A DNA stretch of 64,000 bases from Pterobdella sp. o SKG-2022 (taxonomy: Eukaryota > Annelida > Clitellata > Hirudinida > Piscicolidae), in the NCBI GenBank assembly GCA_964035795.1, contig OZ038324.1, forward strand, positions 5,473,510 to 5,537,509. Direction: 5' to 3'. Below are positions 26,930 to 40,600 of the stretch, one piece after another. The notes under the pieces are model-generated. The model had not been told where the DNA came from. It was given only the letters and a program-made list of their open reading frames with translations, and did no database searches. The translations under genes and the position numbers were made by a program. Each line of letters starts with the position of its first letter. Positions within the stretch are counted from its first letter, which is position 1.

Positions 26930-28430
26930 TTATTTTTCGTTCAAAAATCTTTTTCTTTCGTTAATCTTTCCATCACTACCGCTACAACAGCCATTCTTTC
27001 TGCTTCTCTCGTCACTTTCGTTCTTACAACACCCAACACAATACCCGGAGGGAAGACAATTGAAGAACTTACCAAAGACATCTTTAAACTCCTTTCTGAA
27101 CTGGGAAGCAGTGAGATAATAGAAGAGAAAGTTACAAGCATAGTGCGATACACCTATTTCCTGTACGATGACCCTGACCTTCCAAAAAGTCAAAAGAGAA
27201 TTCCACTGGGAGTCAGAGGTTATTTGTTGAAAGGTCAGACATGAATGGAAAGAAGGTACCGTCAAAAAGCAGACGGTGACCGGAAGTGTGGTGATGATGT
27301 AATAAAAAGATACTAATAACAACGTAGCGGTTGTGGCTGTGTGCTTGTGTGTATTTGTTTCTTGTCGTCTCTTGCTCACTGTGTGAATCTCGAAAATGAC
27401 TCTGATATTGAGAAAAAAGATGGCGAGGGGAACTAGGCCGAATGCTTGGATTTCTGAGAACCATTCATGTATCTGTGGTGAAGGTGTGGGGTGGTGTGGG
27501 GTGGTGTGGGGTGGTGTGGTGTGGTGTGGGGTGGTGTGGTGTGGTGTGGGGTGGAATGGTGTGAGGTGGTGTAGTGTGGTGTGGTGTAGAGGTGTGATGT
27601 GGTGATAGTTTTTGAGGTTTTTGGTGGGAATTGTAAATTTTTATACTTTTGATTTTTATGGAATAAGTGAAAGTTTGGAAAATAATTTTTAAAAATTTGA
27701 TTTTAGAACACTTATGGACCCTTTCACACTGCCATCATCATCATCTGACCTGGTTAAGAGTAGGCGATAAGTCATGCCTAATAGTGCACACTCCATCTAC
27801 CATGGTCCACACATACAACTGCCAAGAGTGTAGAAGGAGAGTGTACAGCACCAAACAAGTCACCACCACCATGTTCCTTTTAGTTGTGCACAACTTCTCT
27901 CTGCTGTACGGATGACAAACACTTATGTAGCGCTCAACAGTAAAAGCGAGGATGAAGAATGGAGAGAGGTATTGGAAGGTGTAGAAGATAACAGGGAAGA
28001 CTTCACAAATGACAGAATGATTTAGAACCCACATTTCCCACGCTGTGCTCATTTCAGAAATGATAAAAAAAAGAAGGAAAAAGAAATCGTTGAGAGCTAG
28101 AGCAGCTAGGTAGAGGCCGGAAGAGGGCCGCATTTTGCGCCTGACCCAGACGAGAAAAGAAAGCAGGTTGCCTGGGACACCAATGCAGAACCAAACAATA
28201 GAGACGTAGCGGTCAATGGGTGTGATGGAGGGGCGTAGGATGCTCAAAATTGTGTTCAAATCCGCCATGTTATCGCTGCAGTATATTGTGTCGTTGCTGT
28301 TGTTTAAGCTGTTGTTGCTGCTTATGCTGTAGTTGTGGTGGTCATTTGTAGCACTGTAGCTGTTGCTGGTGAAGTTGTTTGTGGTGTTGTTAATGAAAGA
28401 GGTTTTTTTGTGGAAATCGTTGAAATCCAT
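26930..28430 (-). CDS. rhodopsin-family G-protein-coupled receptor (orphan, peptide-receptor-like)
   Basis: Seven-transmembrane plasma-membrane receptor in two exons, 28430-27750 and 27472-26930, joined in phase 0 to 407 residues. The N-terminus (about 65 residues) is Asn/Ser-rich with several N-glycosylation sequons. TM1 contains VWFCIGVPGNLLSFLVW with the family GN. TM2 is GLYLAALALNDFFFLLFF. TM3 ends VERYISVCHP, an ERY in place of DRY. The conserved disulphide cysteines are in HSVICEVF and DGVCTIR. TM5 begins exon 2 (FGLVPLAIFFLNIRVIF), TM6 is LLVSFYYIITTLPVTVCFL, and TM7 has CNFLFYYLTASQFRKEF in place of NPxxY. The tail contains Cys residues that could be palmitoylated. I cannot assign a ligand; the architecture resembles invertebrate neuropeptide receptors. 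The only intron falls between ECL2 and TM5 and contains a GGTGT minisatellite. Confidence 0.87.
27484..27603. repeat. GTGTGGGGTG minisatellite in receptor intron
   Basis: About 120 bp of short G/T-rich units (GTGGTGTGGG and GTGGTGT variants) inside the receptor's single intron, starting about 11 bp from the exon 2 edge. The G-rich strand is the plus strand, so the intron RNA is C/A-rich. Confidence 0.85.
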
Positions 28431-31400
28431 AGTGATTGGTTGAAAGAGATCAAGAGCTAAATCTGTGTCAAAAATAAAAACGATAAAAACAATAAAATAG
28501 ACAATAAATGGCGTTAAGAAGGCTCTTAGTTAAGGCTGAAAACGTGTTTTTATAGTGCATAAAAAAATGACAAATTTTTGCAAAAACAATAATAAACAAT
28601 AAATACTAGTTCCAAAAAATCATATCTACAATATGAGAACATAAACGGTCATAAAAGTTTTCAACGTTGAATGTCCGTTAGTTTAAAATATCTAATCTAA
28701 TCCTAATTAGCTTATAGAAACAAAAGCGTGTGTTAATCAGGTTTTTATAGAAAAATAAAAAATGTAAAAAAAAAGAATTCTTCTTATGGAGATGTCTCAC
28801 TAAATGACCTTTTAGATATCCACATGACCAAAAATTGTATATAGATGGTATCTGTGGTTTGCCCAAAAATGTGACTTAATAAGACATTCAAAAGATCACT
28901 GCTAGCGACTCCTATTTTTCAGTCATATTTTTTTATTTTTTCACCGCAAGTAAGAAGCTAATACGTCATAATATGTCAAGCCGGATGCAGGTAATTTGTG
29001 ACATGCTGGAAGGAAGTATTATTTGAAGTAAATTTTAAAAATTTTCACACTTTTCATGTTATTTTATTTTTAAATTTGCATTGTCATGAAAACAATTGTT
29101 CTAAAATTGTAATCGCTGCATAACTCAGTGACCAAATGGTTTTATGAAGAAAGCATTGCACTTAGTTCATACACCCAAGTACCGAGGGTTTAAATCTCAG
29201 AGTGGGAAGCATTCACAATGCTTTACAATCAGATTTAAAAGCATGAAATCTCAACGTTATTATTTAATTTTGAGTTGAATTATAAAAAAATTTTATTAAT
29301 TACCATTTTGCTGCATAACATTGGGGAAATTTGAATGTTTAATTATACTTCTCAACCGGAACACAAATACAAATATGACTTTAAGGCTTCATTTTCAGTA
29401 TGAAAATATTAATAAACATTTTTATGTCTAAATATATCTTTTGTTTAGTTTTATGCTCTAACAAATGAATATATTTTCATAAGATCCACCTAAAAGATAT
29501 TTGCTTACTTAATACGGGTCTCATAAATAAAAATTATTTTCATGTATTTATTTTTTGAAATCTAGATTTAGTTTTAATTGGGCGATATTTGCATTTAAAT
29601 TGAAGATTCTTTTTTCACCATAAAATTTAGTAAAGAAAAATTTATTATAGACACACCAACAATATTGCTTGCATAAAAAGCGCAGAGGCAATGTATGAAT
29701 ATGCATGTAACAATATTTAAAAATACTAAAAAGTAATTCCAATAAAAAAAAACAAAAAATGGATTTAAATTATTAATTTCCCTAAATATGCTTTCAAAAA
29801 AATTATCACACAATAATTGCTTTTTATTGATGTAATTGAAGAGCTCATGGAGAGCAAGAAGATGTACTATTAATGTATTTGACGTGAGTATTTAATATTC
29901 GATACTACTGATGAATTAGTTAAAGGGAGGTAGGATGGATGGGTGGAAGAATGGATGAGTGGTAGGATGGATGGGTGAGTAGTAGAATGGATGAGTGGTA
30001 GGGTGGGAGGTGGTAAGATGGGTGGGTAGAAGAATAAGTGAGTGGTAGAAAAAATGGTGGGAGAATAGAAAAGTAGACCATTTGGTGGATGAGCAAAGTG
30101 TTAGGTTGATGGATGGAAGTATTTCTGGGTTGTTGGGTTGGATGTTTTGATACATGAATTGATAAATTTATAAGTTGAAGATTGAATGGTTTGTTAGATA
30201 GATGAATGAGATGAGTACTCTTGATAGAGAAAGATGGATAGATGAATTGATGGATGGATGAAATTGATAAATAAAAAGAGATGAATTGATGGATGAATGA
30301 ATTGATAGATGGATGGATGAATGAGCTAATGGCTGAAGTCTTTACTGGTTGGGTTGATGGATAGATTGGAGTGTACAGACCAAAATTTAAGATGTGAAAA
30401 AAAAAACGTAAATTTGATTTGATGCTTCGTAATATTAGCTTGTTATTTAATGAAGGAAAAAAATGGAAGTAAAAAGGTTGAAAGCGTTGAGGCGAAGGAG
30501 GAAGAAGATATAAATTAGGAAAAAGAGAGCATGAAAAATGATGATGATAATGATGATGAAGATGATAATGAGGATGATGAGGATGGTGATGAGGATGATG
30601 GCGTGAATGCTAATATCACTAACTAGGTGTTATTGTTAATGATGTTGACACTACCTTAAAACAACATTAGACCCCTTGAAACCTTCATCCATAATTAAGC
30701 ACATCCATCTATCTATCTATCCAACATTTTTCACCCATCTATCCATGCATCTACGCCACTCATCCATCCATTTGTCTATCCATTCATCCGTCTATTCATT
30801 CATTCACTCATTCATCTATTCATTCATCCATCTATTGATGCATCTGTTTTCAAAGCCATTAATTCATCCCGTTTTCCATCCATCCATCAGTCTGCTTATC
30901 CGTTCTGTGTATTTATTGTTAATTATTGCATACAATGGTTCATTCTTCTTTCAAAAAATTTAACTTTTAGTTTGTTCTTGAAGCTATTTATAACTTTCTG
31001 TGTGTGTGAGAGAGTGTGTTTGTGTGTGCGTGTGATTTCAGAAGCACAAATAAAGCAACAAGAAAAGCAACAATAGCAAAAATCAAAACATTAGAAACAA
31101 CAACAATCGAAACAACAGAAGTAACAAAAACAACAATAATAGCCACAAAAATAAAAACAATTAAACAACAACAATTGAAAACAATAGCAACAACAATAAT
31201 CGAAATAACAAGAGCAACAACAACAACAAAAAATATAGCAACATCAATCAAAACAATAGCAACAATAATCAAAACAATAAAAGCAGCAGCAACAACAACA
31301 AAAGCAACAATCAAAACAACAGCAGCAACAAGAATAGCAACAATCAAAACAAAAGCATCAACAACAATCGAAACAATAGCAACAACAAAAATTCGAAAAA

Positions 31401-31470
31401 CAAAGAGCAACAACAACTAAAATAATAGCAACAACAATCAACACAATAGCAACAATAACAACAGTTTTGA
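28431..31470. other. intergenic DNA with GGAT/ATCC and AAC-type simple repeats
   Basis: No gene seen. Degenerate GATGGATG repeats occupy about 29930-30350, ATCC/CATT repeats about 30690-30900, and imperfect CAA/AAC/AATAGC repeats about 31040-31460. The long frames through the last block are Thr/Ile/Lys repeats on one strand and Val/Ile repeats on the other, and are not convincing genes. Confidence 0.7.
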
Positions 31471-31684
31471 CAAAGCCTTATCCTGCACGTTTCTGAGATG
31501 CAACAGAATAGCTGCCAGTAAAGCAGGTCTGGCAAACCACGTGAGACAGAAGCACCAGACGCAAGCAAGTATAAAGTGTCAATACTCCGGACTGAACTTC
31601 AAACCACAAGGCACTTATAACCACAAAAAAAAATGCTCATCTCTCAGTCCCTTGCACCTACCTCATGGTGGATGAACGCAAGAA

Positions 31685-31687
<3 letters not shown>
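31471..31687 (+). mobile_element. non-LTR retrotransposon 3' end with zinc-finger-like C-terminus
   Basis: Plus-strand translation gives SCTFLRCNRIAASKAGLANH then VRQKHQTQ, the C-x4-C-x12-H-x4-H type finger seen near the C-terminus of some LINE proteins, followed by a short C-x-YSGLNF block. The element ends TCATGGTGGATGAACGCA and runs into a (GT)n array. A related end lies at 32320-32440. Confidence 0.6.
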
Positions 31688-31914
<227 letters not shown>

Positions 31915-32319
31915 CACGAGGTAAAATGGCCTCCGTTAAATTTTCAAGTTTTCACAAGTTTAAAGTTGAATTTTATAATTGAAAAATGGTTTAAAATAAT
32001 TAATGTAACAGGTTGATAATAATTTATTTCGAAAAATCTCATGTTGGATGAGTACAAAAGTTTAAAATAGTCTCGTATCACACCGAAATAACTTAAAAAA
32101 TTTTAGTTATGATATAAGTATTTAATGCATAAATAAAACAATAAAAAAGTATTCAAAATTTGGAGAAATTAAGTCTTAATGCTAAATTTGGATGTAAACA
32201 AAATTGGCGGTCGAGCGGTGAAAAGTGAAAAGTATTAATTTTAATTGGCTGCGGAGAGAAAACTTCAAAATTTCAACAGAAGCCATCAACAAAAAGCCTA
32301 CATAAAGATTTCAAGAAAC

Positions 32320-32440
32320 TTCGCCTAGCTGATCACTGGCAAGTCAAAAGAAGAACACTACACCAGATCCATAGATAAACTGCTCTGCAGTTTAGTGCAC
32401 CCGCCTTATGGTGGATAAATCCACAAAAGGAAAGGTGTGT
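32320..32440 (+). mobile_element. second copy of the LINE 3' end with GT tail
   Basis: The sequence CACCCGCCTTATGGTGGAT followed by AAATCCACAAAAGG and GTGTGTGTGTGC parallels CACCTACCTCATGGTGGAT at about 31656 followed by (GT)n. The coding part upstream is not readable. Confidence 0.5.
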
Positions 32441-33059
32441 GTGTGCACATATACTTACGTGCATAAATACTTATAAACGCCAGTGGAAGAAAATAATTAC
32501 ATTTTGTAGAAATGAAACCCGATAAAACCACTGAACTGTTTATATTTTTTATATCTCCACTTTGCCTTATCTTCAGGCTAGGCTAGTTCTCCTACCATTT
32601 TTCACACTAATTATCACTATATCGCAATCCTGCATTATTTCAAAAATAACTTCAAAATAAATTATATTTATTTTTTATGTTTTTATCAAGATTTTTTTAA
32701 ATTTATTGTTGCACTTCATTTAGTTTTTCAATCATTGCTTCCGTTGTTAAATTTATGGTTTATTTTCCTATATTTCATTTATTATAACCGTTTTCCTATT
32801 TCCTCACACAATGCATTCATTGCTACGTTCATAAATTTGCTTACAACCATCATCATCATCATCTTCATCATCTTCATCGTCATCTTCATCGTCATCATCG
32901 CACTCAACTTGAATCAACCTTATTATAATACCCTCGTTGACTATTTTTATGATGATGATGATTATTATTATTATTATTATCGTTCTTTCTTTTGAAATGC
33001 TAGTTATAAGATCAAACATCAGGTTACTATAAGTGACCTCAGATGAGTGAAAGTGGAAG

Positions 33060-33245
33060 TTATATTGATAGGGCTTTTTTGAAAACATGGGCTGTGCCGC
33101 TTAGGACTATCTTCTGGATTTCTTGAAGAGAAGGATTGCCGGGTATTTTATCGATAAATTCTTTGGTTCCTTTCTTTACCAAGCCCAGTGCACCTATTAC
33201 AACTGAGATAGTTCTAACTCTGAGGTGCCACATTTTGACAATTTC
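33060..33245 (-). mobile_element. LINE C-terminal remnant
   Basis: Minus-strand translation gives FEIEIVKMWHLRVRTISVV followed by IGALGLVKKGTKEFI and LQEIQKIVLSGTAHVFKK. The order E-I-x-x-MW, VVIGALG-x-VKKG, LQKI-x-L-x-GTA is a widespread block near the end of retrotransposon polyproteins in marine and freshwater invertebrates. No reverse transcriptase is present. Confidence 0.72.
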
Positions 33246-33254
33246 AATCTCAAA

Positions 33255-33390
33255 GTCTTTATTATTATTTTTTTTATTTTTATTATTATTATTTTTTATT
33301 ATTATTATTATTTTTTTTTATTTTTATTATTATTTTTTTTATTATTATTATTTTTTTTTTTATTTTTATTATTATTATTATATTATTGCT
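33255..33390. repeat. (TTA)n/(TTTTTA)n tract
   Basis: ATT-type repeats with poly-T interruptions, abutting the LINE remnant at 33060-33245. Confidence 0.85.
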
Positions 33391-33825
33391 CTTCTATTTT
33401 CATCTTTATTATCATTATTGATTGATTTATTATCATTATTAATTTTGTTGTTCATATATTTTCATATATTATTTTTTTTAGTTCCTCATTGCTACTTCAT
33501 TATTTTTAGCTCTTTGATAAACAGTATAAATAGAAATAATATCAACCATAAAAATCTTTGTTATCGAAGTTTATTTTATTTCTATATTTTTTCCATTTTT
33601 TTTTGTTTTTTGTTACTCTTATTAATATTTGGGTTTCACAACATTTCCATCTGTATGATTTTATATGAAACTTCTTTTTTTTGAAGATTTTTAAAACATT
33701 ATTATCTGATTTATTATTGTGTAAATAAGGTAAAATTATAAATAATTCTATTGATAGAAAACTGGAAGCTAATATGATCAATTTTTTCGTCATTCTCCAC
33801 CATCATAATTTCGTATCACTAATCT

Positions 33826-33885
33826 AGGTCGACTGCTGTCAACTCCAGTTACTAAGACATGTACAACAGTATAATACAATTAAAT
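33826..33885 (+). mobile_element. LINE 3' tip related to the copy at 5623
   Basis: GTCGACTGCTGTCAACTCCAG...ACAACAGTATAATACAATTA aligns with CGACTGCTGTACACTCCAGC...CAGCAGTATAATATAAAATT at about 6000-6050. Only the last 60 bp remain. Confidence 0.55.
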
Positions 33886-33898
33886 TAATTAATTAATA

Positions 33899-34000
33899 TT
33901 CATCATCATCATCATCTTCATCATCATCACCATCATCATCATCACCATCATCATCATCACCCTCATCACCATCAACATCATCATCATCATCATCATAATT
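33899..34000. repeat. (ATC)n tract
   Basis: About 100 bp of ATC with CTC and AAC variants, directly after the LINE tip at 33826-33885. Confidence 0.85.
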
Positions 34001-34380
34001 CTTTCTTTAATTAATACACCTACATTTTATTTTATCGTAAAAGCTTTCGTTAAACATTGTGATCTTTGCAATCATAAATTTTTTGTTCAACTTTTTTATT
34101 TTATGATGCTATTAGTGTTTATAAAAAAAAAGCTGTTTACTGATGTTTGCGAAAGTTTGATTTATAGAATAATCTTCGTTTTTTTATTTTTTAACCACGT
34201 ATATGTATCTAAATCGACTATCAGAACCGAGGTTTCAGTAGTGCTTTAGTGTTTTACAGGGCGCTACTCCTTGTGTATCTGAAAACCTCAAAAAAATTTT
34301 GTTCTATTCTGTGTGGTTAGAACAAGGATTCACAGATTCAACTCAAAATAAGAGAGTTACATAAGTTGATTTGAAAAATT

Positions 34381-34795
34381 TCTACTTCTACTACTACTAC
34401 AACTACTACTACCACTACTACTACTACTACAACAACAACTACTACTACAACTACTACTACTACTTTTACTACTACTACAACTACTACTACTATTACTACT
34501 ACTACTACTCCTACTACTACTACAACTACTACTAAAACCACAACTACTACTACTACTATTACTACTACTACTACTACCACTACTACAACTACTACTTCTG
34601 CCACTACTATTAATACAACTACTACTACAACTACTACTACTTCTACTAGTACTACTACTACTAGTACTACTACTACAACTACTACAACAACTACTACTAT
34701 TACTACTACTACTACAACTACTACTTCTGCCACTACTATTAATACAGCTACTACTACTACTACTAAAACTACTACTAATACTACTACTAATTTCA
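34381..34795. repeat. (ACT)n imperfect array
   Basis: About 415 bp of CTA/ACT units with many ACA, ATT and CTTCTG variants. A longer pattern containing CTACTTCTGCCACTACTATT recurs at about 34592 and 34722. The minus-strand poly-Val frame is not a gene. Confidence 0.92.
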
Positions 34796-34799
34796 CTAG

Positions 34800-37340
34800 T
34801 TTTATTTTATGTAAATGTAACTCATTTATGTGCAAATACAAAAACAAATAAAAGTTTTGAAAATAATTATAATAAACAAACTTTTTTATACACCCACAAG
34901 ATGGCTTACAACAATGATTATTTCCTACACAAGTTATTTATTCTTACCAGGGTTTATTACTTAAATAACGTTTTAGTTTTCTATTAAAAGCATTATTTTA
35001 ATCACCGTTTTTATTTTCATGAGACAGGAAACAGACCTTGTAACAACGCTGTGGAAGGTGTTAGTTGGTAGTGTGAGTCTGTGTGTGTCTGTATGTGTGC
35101 TTCTTTGTGTCTCTGTGCCAGGGGATGTTTTTTATCGTATATTTTTGCCTGATGTAATTCTTTTTGTATGTTTATGTCTTTTTGTATATTTATGTCTAGA
35201 TGTAGTCTTTTTCGTTTTTTTATGTCTGCCTATATTTTTCTTTGTAATTTTTTGTTTGATTTTTTCAATGTTTGCATACTTGTTTCCTGCACGAGTTGAT
35301 TCTATAAAGGTTTTTAATCTTCTCTGCGTCAGTTTGTTCTTCTGTTAGATGCATCTTTCCGTGAAACTTGTGGGGTCTTTTTGCTTTAGTCTCGCCTTAT
35401 GCAGACTCTCGAAGTGTGATCTTTCTGTTAAATAATAATAAAAATATCAATAATGATATTTTTATTATTATTATTTTTATTATTTATGATTATTTTTGTT
35501 TTTTATTATTATTTTATTTATTTATTGTTATTATTATTATTCATTATTATGATTTTTTAAATAAAATAGTTTTTTATTAATATTATCTATTGTTATTTTA
35601 ATTATATAATATTATTATTATTATTCATTATTATTTTTATTATGGTTTCCATTATCTTGTTGATAAACCATTATTATTATGATATTTTCCACAATATTAC
35701 TAAAACAATTTGTTATATTTTTTAATTGATCAGGCAGTATGAATATTATAATAAATCATTGAAGTTTTGTAAACTTGTTTTCATGTTTCACCAAAAGTTC
35801 TGGTTATTGTACCTTTTGCTCAGTTCCGTTCCTATGGGTTCACCCGCATATCTTAAGGTACAGTTCCAAATGATCTAACTACTGTGTTACTAATTGTAGT
35901 ATTAATGGTGACATTAAAAATATCAATAGTTGTATTACTACAAAAAGAGTTTTGAACAGTGGTTATGCTACTTTTAGTATGTTTATAAATGTAGTTTTAA
36001 TTGATAACATCAAACAATGGTAATAAAAATTAATTATTCATAGCTATTCTTACTTACTATTTTTGGATATTTTTACTTTTTATTTCAACAAAAGAATGAA
36101 ACAAATCGTTAGCAAATCGAACTTTGATTCATTAAGTTGAATGTTTGATTTCACCTCAGTACATAAAAATTCTGAACAAGTAATGAAATATGTTTGGAAC
36201 TGTAATTTGTCTGACATTAGAAACAATATTAAATTATTAGCATTTACATTCCGTTGAGATTACAATTACAATTTTTAGAATTTTCAGTAAAAACTTAACG
36301 GTAAATCTTTTAAAACTCGCTTCTAATTGAGTTGATGTTAATATCAACTTCAAAACGCTCTTGAAACTGTAATAGTGCTACATATATCCGAATTTTAAAA
36401 CGAAAATATATTCTGAAAGAGAACAAAAATAAGCTTTTAAAGACTCTAGAGGTAACCAATGGGATATATAAGAGGTAAAAATATAGTACTTTTGTGTGTG
36501 AGTGTGTGTGTGTGCGTGTGTATGTGTGTGTGTTTGTGTGTGAGTGTGTGCGTCTGTGTGTTTTTTTTTGTGTGTTTGAAAGCATCAACTATGTTTACTC
36601 ATACTTATGTCGAACCTTCAAGATCACAACTCTTTCAGATTCATCTCAACTCGGACTCTATAAATACATTATTGAGTTCCATTGATTTTTAAACATTAAA
36701 GTGACAAAACTTAATCTCATTTTTAAAAAAACCTAGAATATTCTAAAGTCAAGGAATGGAGTTTGAAAACAAAACAAAAAAAGATGGATATAAGTACACT
36801 GATATCAAGAATAAAATGAGAATAATAATAACAATAATCATCATAAAGACTTGAGAACATACGAGTATGCTGGAAAGCGTTTTTCTATTGAAAAATACAT
36901 GTTGAAATAATAAAAATAATACTTAATGTATGTAGAAAAAAAAATGAAATGAAAAACAATAAAAATAAAAAAAGAATTTTATAATGAAAAACAATAAAAA
37001 TAAAAAAAATAATAATAAAAATAATAAGAATTTCGTTTAAAATAGCAACACCAACTTTTATAAAATTAGAAATAGCAACTTGAGTAAAAATAATTCGAAC
37101 TCACACAAATAATTTTAAAAAAATCTTTTTGTTACTATTATTAGTTTTTATAATAATTTTTATTTTTAGCATTGAAGTTATTGATTTATTATTATTATTG
37201 CGCTTATTGGTCGATGATTTCTATCGTTTCATTATAAAATGCTGTTATTACTTGCACCTCTTGAAATGCTTGACAATCATTTGAAAATCCACTTTCAATA
37301 TTGTGCTCTTATTTTTAGGATATTATCAGTATTATTATTG
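34800..37340. other. intergenic AT-rich DNA, no gene seen
   Basis: Contains a TG-rich tract at about 35075-35110 and a (GT)n tract at about 36495-36575, plus ATT runs at 35455-35650. No conserved protein pattern or splice-consistent exon found. Confidence 0.6.
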
Positions 37341-37343
37341 TTA

Positions 37344-37697
<354 letters not shown>

Positions 37698-40600
37698 TAA
37701 TATCATTATTATTCAAACAAAAGCTTACTATTTCTATTTTTTCAGCATAAATTTTTTGCTATCGACATAAGCGCTTAGGTATAAATGGAGAATTTAAATT
37801 GCACCTTCCATCATAGGCTCAGATGTTTTTGAAGTGGCCAGAAGATGAAAAATATCTTCACAGAAAAATTCAAATTTAAGAAAATAAATCGAAGAATTTA
37901 TGTAACAATCTCATTAACATTTCACAGAGATGAATCTCCATGAATTTTAAAGTGCATATTGGCAGGCTGGTCGCGAGGGTACGTAGAGAACAAAAATAAG
38001 ATAAATCAGGAATAAATAGAAAAAAATCACGCAGTTTAAATTTCAAAAAGAAAATCTTTTTTTTTGACTTCTAAGATGAACAGATGCTGTAGACAGAATA
38101 TAATTTTTGGACAGCTCTTTAAACTTTTTCAAGCCATTAGGGAAGCTAGCCTATAAATGAGGCTTTTACTATCGTTGAAAATGGTTTTATGTTTCATAAT
38201 CTTTTTTTATTTCAAAAAAACTTAAAATATTTTAAAATAGGTTTTATTTGTTTTTATATCAACATTTTTTCGGGAATTTTTCAAAATAAATAATTCAACC
38301 GTTCCAATAAACATTCATTAATCTTTTAATAAAAAAAAAAAGCATTATTTCACGATAAATTATACATTTTTTATAAATAACTAATTACATTTAATGCATA
38401 TGTTTTATGGTAAAGCCATACTTACTTTGAAATTATAGCTCAATTTCTAAGAAAAATATAAATTCCTCAAACTGATGTTCTATAGATAACTAACTTCATT
38501 TTTCTCTAATCATATATTAAATGAGAACAACAATAAGACAATCGAATCAAGCAGTGGTTTCAGTCTGTGATGATTAGCATCCACTCTCCGTGTGTGAATG
38601 TCATGAAAACGAATTATTTCTTCCCATGCAGTAATGCCCTGTGAAACCTATCAAACACGAAACCAAAACTAATTACGTCCGTCTTTATAATTTATCAATT
38701 ATTTATTATGTTCTTGTTTCTGCTTAAATTTTTTTATGTAATAGACATTAGAATTTATTTTTTTACTCAAAAAATGATTTTTTTCAAAATTAAAATGACT
38801 CAACTTAATCTTTTGGTATTCTCTATTTTGAGCTTGCAAGTTTTGCTTGACCCATGTATCCCATCTAACTAATATTTTTATGGATAGTTTTGAAAACTTT
38901 TGAATAAATCGAAGTTAATTATTGACTTAGATTTTTAAAATAAATTATCAGCTAATTTTATTTTAACTATATCAAAACTCATAGAAACTCTGCGTGAGAC
39001 CTAGAGTATAACAATTTAAATAAAAACTACACCTCTGAAGATACATAGTTCAATACAACTGTTGAAAACGCCATGAAAAGTGACTCATCCTTACACAACT
39101 TTGGTGCACACCTTTATACAAACAGCCCCTTTTGATGCCGCTCTTAAAGCAAACAATAAACATTATAAAGTAGTGGACTTCGGTGCGTCAACTTTTGAGG
39201 CTTCTGGGTCAATAGTAACTAAGTTACCGGTTGAAAAATACTGAAGAACACTAAAAGAGGATAAGGCAGACCACCATCATGTTTCTTTAACACATTAATT
39301 AATGACGTGAAATTTCTCAATATGAATATAAATAACACAATTGATAAAGTCGCATGAGGAAAACTCTATTTTGTTATATTATTAACTAGGTTATGTGCCA
39401 AAACGAAAATTAATTATGTAATGCGGTATTTATAAAACGCTTTTCCTTATAGATCAAAGCGCTTGCTACAAATTTAATGTAGCGAAAAAACACTGTGGAA
39501 CAGGTGCTAATTGTCGGCCCACGCGGGATCGAACCCGGTAACTTTTATATAATTAGTCTAATGCTCAACCATTGAGCTATACGGGCCGACAATTAAACAA
39601 ATATTAAGTATTTTATGCTGGTGCATGGGGTTGTCTGATAGTTAAGACGGATAAACCTTCTTCAGCAACGCCATGTAATCAATTGAGAAACAATCGGAAC
39701 TTGATGAAGAGAAAGTTTCACTATTCAATAAAACAAACACAAGGTTTTAATAAGAACGCTTCAGTAAAAAAATGTCACGTCACCATATCTTGACGACGTG
39801 GGTCATATTCAGAAGCAGAATATGCAGAACAGTAACAATATTGAAAAACTACATAGCTGAAACAACACAACAACTATTGAAGTAAAGGTTGGAGTTGAAC
39901 AAAGGGATTATGGCTAGAGTATGAGAGCTTCAAATACATAAAAGCTTGTGAAGCGTCTTCATTAGCAACGAGCTGAAAGTGTGAAAAAGTGAGTTTATGT
40001 CATGAATCGTTAAAAGGACATTAAAGTTCACTAAGGTCGGTTAGAGGAGGTGGGTTTGTGGAGGATGTTTTCTGGTTTCAAACGTGCTATTTTATTTATC
40101 CTACGTTGAAGTTGTTTGAGACTCAAATTAAAAGTTGAAAACAAAGAATGGTAACAAAAATAAATAATTTTTATTCTTTAGATATTTTGTAACGCTGAAT
40201 AATTTAGAATGGAATAAATTTCACTCAAGCTTGAAGCTTTGATTAAGTACAACATTTCACAATTCAATCCTCATTTTATCAAACTGACATATTTCATTTA
40301 ATATTTAAGTAAAATTCCTTTCACAATATTTTTTCAAAACCTTTAAGCTTTTTATACATGACCATTAATTTCATATGGAAAGGTTTAATTATAAGTCAAA
40401 TTTGTATCTTTTGATCGTTTCAAAATCCTTCGAGCCATGTAATATAGAAGCGAATGGTTTTTTCGTTTTATATAATAAAAAAAATTTTGATTTGTTGAAA
40501 AAGAAAAACGAAAAATAAGTTTTATTATAATAAGGCGTTCATCCCAAGAGTTTGTAGACCAATCTAGTTACTAATAATGCAAGTGTAAAACTAATGAAAA

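Noticed and set aside
27667..27915. Plus-strand frame of 82 codons
   Set aside because: Antisense to receptor exon 1, whose minus-strand frame has clear transmembrane and ERY motifs.
31016..31420. Thr/Lys/Ile-rich frame of 134 codons
   Set aside because: Imperfect CAA/AAC simple repeats keep the frame open by chance; the opposite strand is equally open.
39540..39590. Possible functional tRNA gene
   Set aside because: A and B boxes are present, but the anticodon arm is degenerate and the sequence is fused to a body shared by many dispersed copies, so it is a SINE head.
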